Shown here: one piece after another, positions 1 through 8,726 of the stretch | Numbering within the stretch: the stretch's first letter is position 1 | Layout: every line of letters begins with the position of its first letter | Source: Sphaerisporangium album | GTDB lineage: Bacteria > Actinomycetota > Actinomycetes > Streptosporangiales > Streptosporangiaceae | Direction: 5' to 3' | DNA: 64,000 nt | Assembly: GCF_003323745.1 (NCBI RefSeq) | Contig: NZ_QOIL01000015.1 | Coordinates: forward strand, 146,727 to 210,726 | Notes under the pieces: model-generated | What the model saw: only the letters and a program-made list of their open reading frames with translations | What the model was told of the DNA's origin: nothing | Databases searched by the model: none | Translations under genes and position numbers: made by a program

Positions 1-29
1 GCCGTACTCCGGGAGGGAGGGCCGGCCTT

Positions 30-2603
30 ATGGCGATCGACGAGATAGCGGCGATGCGCGCGGACGCCGAGATGCTGCGCGCCGCGCTGAACGCCCATGT
101 GTTCCCTGACGACGAGACGCTGCGCGCGGTGCGCGACCGCGTCGAGCAGCACGCGGTCGACCTGGTCAGACAGGCGGACGAGCCGATCACCATCGGTGTG
201 GTGGGCGCGTTCTCGGTCGGGAAGTCCATGATGATCGGCACGCTCCTGGGCCGTCCCGATCTGCTCCCCACCGAGCAGCGCGCGACCACGGGCAACGTCA
301 CGGCGCTCTACCTGAAGCCCGGCGAGCCGGGTGCGCGCACCGAGTGGGACGAGCTCGTGACCGTCTCGTACATGAGCCGGCAGGAGCTCTCCGACTGCGT
401 GCGCGACATGCTCGGCGAGCTCGTCGTGTCCGTCAAGAAGATCTTCCCCGACGCCGACGTCGCCCCGCTGTCCGAGTACGACCCGACCACGCAGGGCTGG
501 GACCGGCTGGAGCACTGGTGCCGGGCCCAGGTGTGGGCGGGGGCGCACGGCAACATCGAGCACCGGAAGATCGCCGTGGAGCTGCTGGCCGTCCGCGACG
601 CCCAGCTGAGCGCGCCCGACGTGCTCGGCCAGAGGGTGGTCGTGGCCGGCAAGCTCATCCGCGACGCCATCGACCTCGGCGCCGACATGCCGGTACCCGG
701 GCACTTCCCGCCCCGGTCGGTCCACTCGGTCACCCTGGAGGGGGTCAAACGCGACGGTGACGCCCTGCGCGCCACTTTTCCCCTGATGAAGCGCGTGTCC
801 TACGAGGTGCGCGTGGATCCGCGGGTGTGGCCGCTGGACGGCCTGCGCGACCGCAACGAGGTCGTGCTGCTGGACTTCCCCGGGCTCGACTCGCGGCGCT
901 CGGCGCTGCGGGACGAGTACCTGAGCCGCAGCGAGCTTCGCGACATCCACACCATCATCACGGTGATCGACGCGGACAACCCGTCCACCAGCGTGCCCGA
1001 CCGGTTCTACGGAATGCTGCAACGGTACGGGCGCGAGGAGAAGGAGTTGCGCGACTACGTCCTGGTCGCGGGCAACCGCTTCGACCTCGTCCCCGTGCCC
1101 GCGGCGGGCGTCCACGACCGGCTGACCTTCGCCGATCTGCGCGCGGCGTCCCAGAAGCTGACCGGCCTGTCCAACACGGCGCTCAACCTCGTGCAGGACC
1201 AGGCCGAGCGGATCCGGCTGGTCTCCTCGCCCGTGGCGATCAGCAGGAACGGGCTGACCGGCCATTTCCCCGGCGAGGAAGGCGAGAAGGTCCAGGCCGC
1301 CGTGGCCGCCGCGCCCGAGGTCGCCGACGCGTGGCGTGAGGTCGCCGCACGGCTGACCGCCGCCGACCCGGCCGACCCGTGGGCGGTCTCGCTGGCGGGC
1401 TTCGCCGAGGACGGCGGCATGGAGGGGCTGCGCAAGCTGATCGAGGACCACGCGCGCACGCACGGTCTCCAGAACAAGCTGCTCACCATGCGCAGCCAGG
1501 ACCGGCGCATGCGCCAGGCGCTGGTCCAGCTCGAACGGCTGCTGCTGGCCGAGGAGGCCACCGACGACGACAACGCCTCGGCCCGCCGGGTCGTCGAAGG
1601 ACTGCTCGACGACTTCCGGCTTCGCCACCAGCGGGTGGCCGAGTCGCTCAGGACGCTCCGTGACCCGGCCGGGCTGCGCGCCCCCGACGGGGCGCCTTTG
1701 CTGGAGCGGATCCGCACCTCCGCGGTCACCGAGGTCATGCGGTGGCCGGAGTGGCAGGCCATCCTCCAGCGATCCCAGGACGGATTCATCCAGAAGTCCA
1801 GACCCGTCCGGCCGGCTGAGGACGACCCCTTCGGGCTGGGCGACCTCCTCGGCCAGGGCTCCATCGGCAACGAGACCACCGAGACCTTCTTCGACTCCTA
1901 CGCCGCCGCGCTCGGGACGGCGACCGGCCTTGGACGCCGGGGCGTCGAGGAGGCGGCGCTGCGCTGGATCGAGGATTCCTGCGCGGAGCTCGGCGACCTC
2001 AAGGAGCGGTTGCGCGACCCGGAGGTCGAAAGGCTGCTGGCGGTCGGGCTGCCCAGGCTCGGCCGGCTCTACGGTGAGGGCGATCTCGGGCAGGTGCTCG
2101 ACCGGCTGGCCGACCTGTCGTGGATGGCCAAGGGCATCAAGAGGATCCTCGACGGCGAGGTGCCGGCCGAGTACGTCACCGCGGGGTACCCCCTCCACCT
2201 GGTGCGGGCGCTGCCGTGGCACGAGAAGGTCCGCGAGGCGCCGGACGACGCCGAGCAGCAGATGGCCCGGCACCAGTTCTACGTCTTCCGGCTCCAGCGG
2301 GAGCTGTGCAACGGCCTCACCGCCGGGCTGACGGCCCAGGTCAACGCCGACGTCGACCGCCTGCACGACGGGATGCTGAAGGTGCTCCAGAGCCTGTGGC
2401 AGCGGATCCCGGGCCCCGCCGCGCCCCGCCTGATGTTCCCGCCGGACCGTAGGCCACCGGAGGAGAAGGGCGGACCCACGCAGGACGGCGGGACCGGGCC
2501 GGGCGGCGGGACCGGGCCGGGCGGCGGGACCGGGCCGGGCGGGGGTCCGGGAGGCGGCGGGCGTCCGCTCATCGAAGTGATCGCGGAACTGAGGAGCCGG
2601 TGA
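30..2603 (+). CDS. Dynamin-like large GTPase, first gene of a four-gene cassette
   Basis: Predicted GTP-hydrolysing protein of 857 residues. The G1 P-loop GAFSVGKS is at about residues 59-66, a G2-like TTG follows near 86-90, G3 DFPG is at 282-285 and the G4 variant NRFD at 349-352. A long helical region fills about 470-800, as in bacterial dynamin-like or SrfC-like GTPases. The C-terminus is a Gly/Pro tail with three 18-bp repeats. A GGGAGG element precedes the ATG at 30, but the frame is still open upstream to the window edge, so a longer N-terminus cannot be excluded. The stop overlaps the next gene, so the two are translationally coupled. The fold and GTPase class are fairly sure. Membrane remodelling is inferred from the family, and no transmembrane segment is obvious. 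Confidence 0.75.
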   Translation: MAIDEIAAMRADAEMLRAALNAHVFPDDETLRAVRDRVEQHAVDLVRQADEPITIGVVGAFSVGKSMMIGTLLGRPDLLPTEQRATTGNVTALYLKPGEPGARTEWDELVTVSYMSRQELSDCVRDMLGELVVSVKKIFPDADVAPLSEYDPTTQGWDRLEHWCRAQVWAGAHGNIEHRKIAVELLAVRDAQLSAPDVLGQRVVVAGKLIRDAIDLGADMPVPGHFPPRSVHSVTLEGVKRDGDALRATFPLMKRVSYEVRVDPRVWPLDGLRDRNEVVLLDFPGLDSRRSALRDEYLSRSELRDIHTIITVIDADNPSTSVPDRFYGMLQRYGREEKELRDYVLVAGNRFDLVPVPAAGVHDRLTFADLRAASQKLTGLSNTALNLVQDQAERIRLVSSPVAISRNGLTGHFPGEEGEKVQAAVAAAPEVADAWREVAARLTAADPADPWAVSLAGFAEDGGMEGLRKLIEDHARTHGLQNKLLTMRSQDRRMRQALVQLERLLLAEEATDDDNASARRVVEGLLDDFRLRHQRVAESLRTLRDPAGLRAPDGAPLLERIRTSAVTEVMRWPEWQAILQRSQDGFIQKSRPVRPAEDDPFGLGDLLGQGSIGNETTETFFDSYAAALGTATGLGRRGVEEAALRWIEDSCAELGDLKERLRDPEVERLLAVGLPRLGRLYGEGDLGQVLDRLADLSWMAKGIKRILDGEVPAEYVTAGYPLHLVRALPWHEKVREAPDDAEQQMARHQFYVFRLQRELCNGLTAGLTAQVNADVDRLHDGMLKVLQSLWQRIPGPAAPRLMFPPDRRPPEEKGGPTQDGGTGPGGGTGPGGGTGPGGGPGGGGRPLIEVIAELRSR
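2490..2543 (+). repeat. 18-bp tandem repeat, three copies
   Basis: The unit GGGACCGGGCCGGGCGGC is repeated from 2490, 2508 and 2526, with the last copy differing at its end. It is in frame and encodes GTGPGG units in the C-terminal tail of the GTPase. A similar GTGPGG peptide is encoded by a different DNA unit near 51.6 kb. Confidence 0.9.
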
Positions 2604-5600
2604 TGTTGCTGGAACTGTCCTTCGAAACGCCCGGCGAGCACGTGCAGGTCGCCGCCACCGGGGCGTTCCGCCTGTACGAGACCCACGGCTTCTACGTCCT
2701 GCCCGACGTCGTGCTGTTCACGGGGCCGGCCGTCCCGAAGGCGGAGCTGCAGGAGGCCGCCGTCGTGAAGGCGAGTGGGGCGACGCCCGACCAGCAGGGG
2801 CTCGCGGACACGATCCGCTCGGCGTGGAACGACGCCGCCGACCGGGCCGACGTGTGGGAGACCGGGCGGAGCTGGGTGTCCGGCAGGCGGGAGCTGGCCA
2901 CCCGGGTCGTCGTGTCCGCCGGGCTCCCGGTGTTCGGCCCCGGCGCGTCCCCCGAGGCGGTGGTGACCTGGCGATACGTGTACACGGACGTCACCGGCGT
3001 GTCGGCGTCCAACGACGTGCGGGTACGCCTGGTCTTCATGCCGGTCGGAGTCCAGCCACCGCCCCCGGCCCCCGAGGAGGGCGCCTCACGCCGCCACAAG
3101 CCGACCGTGCTGCGCGTGCGCGGCGAGGACGAGAAGGACTACACCGGTTTCGCCGTGGTCGACTTCGGCACCTCGTCCTCGGCGGTGGCGCTGTACGACT
3201 CGCGGTACGTCAACCAGCGGGCGATAGACGTCGGGCAGGCGGCGAAGCTGCGCGAGAAGCTGGCGGGGCTGCTGCGCGCCGCGCCGCCGTCGCCGCTTGA
3301 CGCGCCCTGGCGGGACCTCCTTCGGGAACTCGTCGAGACCGTCCGGCCGCGGGCGGGGAACGCCGGGCTCGCGGACGCCGCGGCGCTCGCCGACCGGCTG
3401 GAGGGGCGTCCCGTGTCCGGTGGCGGGGGCACCGACCCGCTGCTGGACGAGGTCTGCCTGGTGCTGGAGAAGTCGCTCGCCGCGTGCGGGACCGACCTCG
3501 CCGAATGGTTCGCGCCCCGGTTGCTGGAGTGCTTCGACCGCGCGTTCACGGTGCCGAACCTGGAGGAGCTGCAGATCCGCGAGGTCGTCTTCGACCCCGA
3601 CAAGGACCTGCGGGAGCGGCCGAGCTCGATCCGCGTCACGAACGAGAACCCGGTCGAGATCGAGCTCAGCGTGGACGGCCAGGGCGTGCGGCGGGACCTG
3701 AAGAACTACCTGTTCGAGAGCGAGCTCCTGCCCGGCATGACCGTCGAGGACGGCCGCGAGGCCACCACCGACGACCTGATCGCGCGCGTGTACCGCATCC
3801 TCGTCGAGGCCACGGAGAACTTCGCCCGCGACGGGGACGAGAAGCCGGTCGAACGGCTGATCAACCTGGTGGCCACCTACCCGACCACCACCCCGCCCTC
3901 CGCCCGCCGTCACCTGCACGACCTGCTCGAAGTGTCCCTCGACCTGAAGAAGGTCGTCATCGACTTCGACGAGGGGGTGGCCGCCGGCCTGTACTTCCTG
4001 ATGCGCGACTTCGGCAGCGGCCGGCTGGAGTTCGGCGCCGAGGCGATCCGCGCCCGCGCCCGCCTGGTGTCCGAGGATCCGCCCACCTGGCGGCAGAACA
4101 TGCTGCTCGTCGACATCGGGGCCGGCACGACCGACATCGCGCTGATCGGCCTCACCCTCCAGGACATCACGCCCGAGCACCCCGACAGCCTCGTCCGGGG
4201 ACGGCTCTACATTCTGCGCCCGGAGGTGTTGAACTCCACCGGCCACGCCCAGCTCGGCGGGAACTACCTGACGCTGCGGGTCTTCTACTGGATCAAGGCG
4301 GCGCTGCTGGACTCGCTGCTGTCGGGTCCCGGCGACGAGCAGACGCGGCGGCGGCTCGCCGACCGCGTCTTCGGCAGACTCCGCGGCAAGGGCACGGACC
4401 AGGAGCAGCCGCGGGTGCCGCTGGCGCCGCTGGTCGTCGGCTCGGACGCGGAGGACCCGGTCCCGGAGGAGATCGGCAACGCCCTGACCGCGGGCCTGCC
4501 CACAAGCTGGCACCGCCGTCAGGAGGGGTGGCAGAAGGCGCAGGACGCCTTCCAGCTCCTGTGGAACCTCGCCGAGAGCGCCAAGATCAAGATGAGCGGG
4601 ACCGAGGACGAAGGCATCGACCTCGGCCACACGGCCCTGCAGGACCTTCTGCTCGCCGTCGACGCGCAGAAGGTCTCCGGCCTGCCCAAGCTGAGCGACC
4701 TCCTGCCGAAGACGGACCTGCGGCTGTCCCGCGCGGACTTCGAGACACTGCTCCGTCCGGCGTTGCAGGAGGCGGCGGAGCTGGCCGCGTGGCTGGTGCG
4801 CACCACGTCGACCGACTCGGAGGACGCCGCGCTCGACCGCGTCATGCTGTCCGGCAAGACCAGCAAGATGCCGCTGCTGTCCCGGGTCGTCACCGATGTG
4901 CTCGCGCACGGCGAGGAACGACTGCCGTGGAACCCGTCCGAACTCGCCGTCGAGTCCGAGCGGGCCAAGCAGGCGGCGTCGCTCGGAGCCTGCTGGGCGC
5001 AGGCGATCCGCGAGCGCGGCACCGGCGGCGGCGAGTCGGAGCTGGACCGGGGACGGACGTGGGTCAACATCGACGTCGAGAACCTTTTCCACAGCCTGCC
5101 GTGCGGGTTCCAGCTCAAGCTCACCGCCAGGCAGAGCAAGACGCTGCTGTGGCCCGGCACGAAGATGATCGAGGTGGACGACAGGGGCACGCTGGCGGCC
5201 AGGGCCGCCCAGTGGCAGCCGATGATCCCCAACTTCGAGATCCATCGCCCCACCGGCTGGGGGAGGACCATCCAGTGGGGGGTCTTCCGCACCTACAACT
5301 ACCAGGACCGGGGCGGCTACCGCCCGGACAGGACCATCTTCGAGCCGAGCTCGGACGGCACCCGTCCCGCGCTGGTGCGGGCGCAGCTCGAAGTCGACCA
5401 GTCTCTCACCCCGTACCTGCACCTGAGCCACGGACCGGCCCACTACCACGTCGGGATGGTCCCGAACCAGGTCATCGAGCTGCGCGAGGCGCTCGGCGCG
5501 TCCTTCTGGAGCACCGAGGAACGGCGGCTGCGCGAGCTGCCCGCGACGGTCTGCGTCGTGGCCGCGGACGCCGACGGATCCGACGGCGCGGTCGAGCTGT

Positions 5601-6007
5601 TCCCCCAGTGGCGGCCCGCCGCCGGCGACGAGGCGACCGGCTACTTCACCCGGTTCTTCCACGACGAGCCGCACCTGGAGAGCCCGGCCGTCCCCGGGGT
5701 GATCTCCGCGCCGCTGCCGGCCCCCTCCTCCGAGGGGGACTATCGCTTCTTCCTGCGCAGGCCCGACGGGAAAGAGGAGGAGCTGGACACGCTGCACGTC
5801 ATCGGCCGGCGGGGGCCCGTCGCGCGGTACGTGGCGACCCTGGACGTGCGGGGACGGCTGCGCCTGCACCGGGGCGAGCCCCGCTACTGGGAGGCAGGGT
5901 CCGTGCGTGACGTCGAGCGGACGCCCGGATCGGTCCTGCGCGTCCCCATGGAGCCTGGCGAGCCCGAGCTGAGGCCCGAGCGCAACCCGTTCAACGGAAG
6001 GCACTGA
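2603..6007 (+). CDS. SrfB-like actin/Hsp70-fold ATPase
   Basis: Protein of 1134 residues with the scattered motifs of the sugar kinase/Hsp70/actin superfamily: phosphate-1 loop DFGTSSSAV near residues 187-195, phosphate-2 loop DIGAGTTDIAL near 505-515, and an adenosine-like motif VMLSGKTSKMP near 748-758. A beta-rich N-terminal 170 residues and a C-terminal third past residue 800 flank the ATPase core. Length and motif order fit the SrfB virulence-factor family better than DnaK, and there is no peptide-binding domain of DnaK type. The ATG at 2603 shares a base with the previous stop (TGATG) and has GAGGAG six bases upstream; a GTG at 2600 is the alternative. Pairing with a dynamin-like GTPase recalls srfB-srfC in enterobacteria. 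SrfB assignment is moderate, ATP binding is likely, and the cellular role is unknown. Confidence 0.65.
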   Translation: MLLELSFETPGEHVQVAATGAFRLYETHGFYVLPDVVLFTGPAVPKAELQEAAVVKASGATPDQQGLADTIRSAWNDAADRADVWETGRSWVSGRRELATRVVVSAGLPVFGPGASPEAVVTWRYVYTDVTGVSASNDVRVRLVFMPVGVQPPPPAPEEGASRRHKPTVLRVRGEDEKDYTGFAVVDFGTSSSAVALYDSRYVNQRAIDVGQAAKLREKLAGLLRAAPPSPLDAPWRDLLRELVETVRPRAGNAGLADAAALADRLEGRPVSGGGGTDPLLDEVCLVLEKSLAACGTDLAEWFAPRLLECFDRAFTVPNLEELQIREVVFDPDKDLRERPSSIRVTNENPVEIELSVDGQGVRRDLKNYLFESELLPGMTVEDGREATTDDLIARVYRILVEATENFARDGDEKPVERLINLVATYPTTTPPSARRHLHDLLEVSLDLKKVVIDFDEGVAAGLYFLMRDFGSGRLEFGAEAIRARARLVSEDPPTWRQNMLLVDIGAGTTDIALIGLTLQDITPEHPDSLVRGRLYILRPEVLNSTGHAQLGGNYLTLRVFYWIKAALLDSLLSGPGDEQTRRRLADRVFGRLRGKGTDQEQPRVPLAPLVVGSDAEDPVPEEIGNALTAGLPTSWHRRQEGWQKAQDAFQLLWNLAESAKIKMSGTEDEGIDLGHTALQDLLLAVDAQKVSGLPKLSDLLPKTDLRLSRADFETLLRPALQEAAELAAWLVRTTSTDSEDAALDRVMLSGKTSKMPLLSRVVTDVLAHGEERLPWNPSELAVESERAKQAASLGACWAQAIRERGTGGGESELDRGRTWVNIDVENLFHSLPCGFQLKLTARQSKTLLWPGTKMIEVDDRGTLAARAAQWQPMIPNFEIHRPTGWGRTIQWGVFRTYNYQDRGGYRPDRTIFEPSSDGTRPALVRAQLEVDQSLTPYLHLSHGPAHYHVGMVPNQVIELREALGASFWSTEERRLRELPATVCVVAADADGSDGAVELFPQWRPAAGDEATGYFTRFFHDEPHLESPAVPGVISAPLPAPSSEGDYRFFLRRPDGKEEELDTLHVIGRRGPVARYVATLDVRGRLRLHRGEPRYWEAGSVRDVERTPGSVLRVPMEPGEPELRPERNPFNGRH

Positions 6008-6013
6008 TCCGCC

Positions 6014-7573
6014 ATGACCACGCCGAGCGCCGCCGGCCCCGAACGACTCGGCCCGGCGATGATCGAGATCCTCACCCGGCTTCCCGAGGGGCGGGCCCGT
6101 CCCGTCCGGGCGAAGCTCCGTGAGCTGTACGACACCCTCCACGACGGCTTGAAGTCGGCCCTCGACGTCGAGGCGCCCGACGGGTGGGAACAGGAGTACC
6201 TGCTGGTACGGGCGGCGGAGGAGGCACTGGAAACCGTGCTCTACACGGCCCGTACAGGAGGCGCGCCCCCGCTCCTGAACCCGTCGCCGTCCCCGGCACC
6301 GACCGTCGCCCTGGCTCCGCAGGAGGGCCACGCCCACGATTCGCTCCTGACCCCCACCGAAGAAGCAGGCAACACGGGCGACGACGGCAACGCGGGCAAC
6401 GCAACCGACGTAGCCGACAGGACCGACGCGACCGACGCCGTCACAGCCGGACCCATGGCGCCCGTCCCGAACGCGTCCGCGGACGAACCCGCGGCCGCGA
6501 CGACCCCGGCGAAGGACAGCGTGCGTGAAAGCACCCTGGTGGCCGCAGATGTCACTGAAGACATCCCGGTTCCCGGCGGCGAGGAGACGTCCGCGGAGGC
6601 CCGGCCCCCCGCGCCTCGGCCGAGCCGGGCGGAAGTCGTGGCGGGCGCGCTACGGCAGCTCTGTCGTGAACTGGCCGACGACCCGGAGACCAGGGACTAC
6701 GCCGTCGCCTACGAGCTGGACCACCTGACGGGCTCTCCTGATGAGTGGTCGGCGGCCGTACGGCGACGGACGTCCCTGTTGTTCCTGCGCCTGGCCCCGG
6801 CCGCGGAGGAGACGTGGAGGAAGCGCGCGGCCGAGCTGGTCTCCCGGGCCCTCCGCGACAACGGTCACCCCGAGGACGTCGACGAGGGCGATCTCGAATC
6901 GGCGAGCGGCCCGGAGGGCCGGTCCGACTCCGGGCCGCCGCAGGTCCTCGACCCGGACGTGATCACGGAGCTCCTCGGCTCGGACCCCCGGCGCGGCGAA
7001 CCGTGGAGGCGGCTGGCGGAGCTGGCCGCCTCGGTGATCTGGCTGGCCGAGCACGACCCGGCGACATGGATGGGCTTCTCCGCCCTCGCGCCGGACAAGA
7101 ATCTGCGCCCGGCGGCCGGCGAGGTCACGTCGTACCGCTCGGCCATGGGCAGCCGCTTCGACAATCTCCTGGCGGCGGATCCCGGCAGCGTCGAGGAATT
7201 CGCCCGGCTGGCCGAAACCGACGAGGCGATCCGGGGCCTCGTGCCGATCCCTCTGCCGCAACAGAACAGCTGGTGGGACCGGCAGGTGAGGTTACTGCGG
7301 ACGATCAACGACGAGCACTCTGAGGGACGGCATGCGATCGTCATCGCCCCTGGAAGCGCTCCGTTCAAGGAGCTGTGGAAGGCCGGGCGGGTGAGCGACG
7401 ACTCCATCGCGCTCACCGGGGAGGGGTACCGCGATCTGCTGCGCTGTGACAAGGGGAGCGTGGTGTGGACTCTGCGCGTGGGGTACGGACCGGACAAGCT
7501 CTGCCGGGTCGCCTATGTCCCCAGCGCGTCACCGATACCCTCCTCGTCCCGGCGCACTCCGCCGCCGACGTGA
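6014..7573 (+). CDS. Cassette protein of unknown function, helical with disordered linker
   Basis: Protein of 519 residues that I do not recognise. Residues 1-75 look helical. Residues about 80-205 are an Ala/Thr/Pro/Asp-rich low-complexity linker, and 205-519 form a more ordered helical domain with conserved-looking Trp residues near the end (NSWWDRQVRLL). No catalytic motif, signal peptide or membrane segment is visible. It starts six bases after the stop of the SrfB-like gene, and its stop lies inside the next start (GTGA), so it belongs to the same transcript. By position it could be an adaptor between the ATPase and the GTPases, or a SrfA-like partner. That is a guess from context only. 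Confidence 0.6.
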   Translation: MTTPSAAGPERLGPAMIEILTRLPEGRARPVRAKLRELYDTLHDGLKSALDVEAPDGWEQEYLLVRAAEEALETVLYTARTGGAPPLLNPSPSPAPTVALAPQEGHAHDSLLTPTEEAGNTGDDGNAGNATDVADRTDATDAVTAGPMAPVPNASADEPAAATTPAKDSVRESTLVAADVTEDIPVPGGEETSAEARPPAPRPSRAEVVAGALRQLCRELADDPETRDYAVAYELDHLTGSPDEWSAAVRRRTSLLFLRLAPAAEETWRKRAAELVSRALRDNGHPEDVDEGDLESASGPEGRSDSGPPQVLDPDVITELLGSDPRRGEPWRRLAELAASVIWLAEHDPATWMGFSALAPDKNLRPAAGEVTSYRSAMGSRFDNLLAADPGSVEEFARLAETDEAIRGLVPIPLPQQNSWWDRQVRLLRTINDEHSEGRHAIVIAPGSAPFKELWKAGRVSDDSIALTGEGYRDLLRCDKGSVVWTLRVGYGPDKLCRVAYVPSASPIPSSSRRTPPPT

Positions 7574-8616
7574 GCGCGGTGCCGGACCGCTGGCCACGGC
7601 TCGCGTCGCTGCTCGCGAGGATGCCCGCGACGGTCACCGGAGGACTGCTGCCGCAGTGCCTGCTGGACGACCTCACCACCATCACGACCGGCGCGCTGTC
7701 GAGAGGCGAGTACGAACTGCGCGTCCTCGCCGTGTCGGCCGTGAGCACCGCGACCGGCACGACGGCCGAAGCCCTGCGCACGACGCTCGCCGGAACCCCC
7801 ATGGAACCGCCGCTCGCCCTCACGGTCGCGCCGGTCTGCGATCCGTACGACGGCACCCCTGCCGGGTCGACGGCGGCCATGACGCTGCGCACCGCGCTGA
7901 CCGGCGCGCATGCGGCGCTCGTGGTCGTCGACTACGGGGACATCTACGGGCACACGTCCGGGCACACGTCCGCAGACACGTCCGGGCACCGCTCTGGGTA
8001 CGTCTCCGGGAACACCGCGCCGGACGGCGCGCCCGAGCGCCTCCACCAGGCCGCCGCCTGGTTCTCCGTCGCCCTCGAACACACCGGTCCCGACCGGACG
8101 ACACTCGTCGTCGACGGCCTCGGACGCGCGCGGTCCGAACCCGTCGTGGCCGCCGCCTGGGCGCGGCAGCGGGCCCGCGCCACGCTGCGCCTGCCCCTGT
8201 CCTGGCCCGACGAGGCGATCGTCCCCGTCGACTCGGCGCTCGCCGTCGAGGCCGCGCGGCGCGACGGCAGATGGGCGGACGAGGACCGGCGGGCGTCCGG
8301 CATGCCCGGCCTGCTGGACCGGATCACCGGCCCGCTCGCGGCCGATCCCGCCGCCGTCTACACGTCCACGGCCGTCGAGCGGTTCCACGCCGCCTGTGCG
8401 CGGGTGAGCCGGCGATGTACGGAAATCCTCGCCCTCGACGTCTCCACCGCACCCGCGCGCCCCGGCGTGCGCGCCGGAGGAGCCGCGCAGCGCCGGGCAC
8501 GGCTCGCCGCGATGGCGGCCGCCCCCCTGGCCGCCGAGGTCGCCCGCACCGACATCACCGGACGGCGCCCTCCGGGCCGCGCAGGGGCGGCTGCCCGGAC
8601 AGCACCTTGCCCATGA
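7570..8616 (+). CDS. Degenerate dynamin-like GTPase (apparent pseudo-GTPase)
   Basis: Protein of 348 residues starting at the GTG that overlaps the previous stop by four bases. Its order of elements follows a dynamin-type G domain: LRVLAVSAVSTATGTTAEAL at residues 50-69 sits where an LRV-GxxSxGKST P-loop is expected, then DPYDG at 91-95, a strand AALVVVDYG at 115-123, LVVDGLGR at 179-186 in the G4 position, and IVPVDSALAVEA at 217-228 in the G5 position. The invariant P-loop GKS is replaced by ATGT, so nucleotide hydrolysis is unlikely. A His/Ser/Thr/Gly-rich insert (GHTSGHTSADTSG and on) occupies 127-150. The last 20 residues are Arg/Ala/Pro-rich and overlap an apparent antisense gene remnant, so the natural C-terminus may be lost. 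The GTPase relationship is my alignment by eye. Confidence 0.55.
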   Translation: MSAVPDRWPRLASLLARMPATVTGGLLPQCLLDDLTTITTGALSRGEYELRVLAVSAVSTATGTTAEALRTTLAGTPMEPPLALTVAPVCDPYDGTPAGSTAAMTLRTALTGAHAALVVVDYGDIYGHTSGHTSADTSGHRSGYVSGNTAPDGAPERLHQAAAWFSVALEHTGPDRTTLVVDGLGRARSEPVVAAAWARQRARATLRLPLSWPDEAIVPVDSALAVEAARRDGRWADEDRRASGMPGLLDRITGPLAADPAAVYTSTAVERFHAACARVSRRCTEILALDVSTAPARPGVRAGGAAQRRARLAAMAAAPLAAEVARTDITGRRPPGRAGAAARTAPCP

Positions 8617-8700
8617 CGGAGAGCGCGGACCCGCAGATCAGCACCCGGGCGTTGCTGGTGCCGCCGTGCGTACGGCCACGCAGGTCGATCTCTGTTTCAG
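8588..8700 (-). pseudogene. Possible remnant of an AAA/DUF234-type ATPase
   Basis: On the minus strand an open stretch reads ARVLICGSALSVMGKVLSG followed by QPPLRA. This resembles the strand-sensor segment (LCGSALSVM then LxGxxALRGRA) of prokaryotic AAA ATPases with a DUF234 or DUF4143-like tail. Only about 35 codons are visible, with no P-loop part upstream and no downstream domain. It overlaps the 3' end of the degenerate GTPase gene. It may be a decayed fragment left by a rearrangement; chance similarity is possible. Confidence 0.3.
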
Positions 8701-8726
8701 GATGGACGGCATCGCGGGGTTCGCCC

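Noticed and set aside
3086..6337. A 1083-codon open frame on the minus strand opposite the SrfB-like gene
   Set aside because: It is an antisense shadow of high-GC codon use. It has Arg/Leu/Gly/Val-rich composition, no motifs and no ribosome site, while the plus strand encodes clear ATPase motifs.
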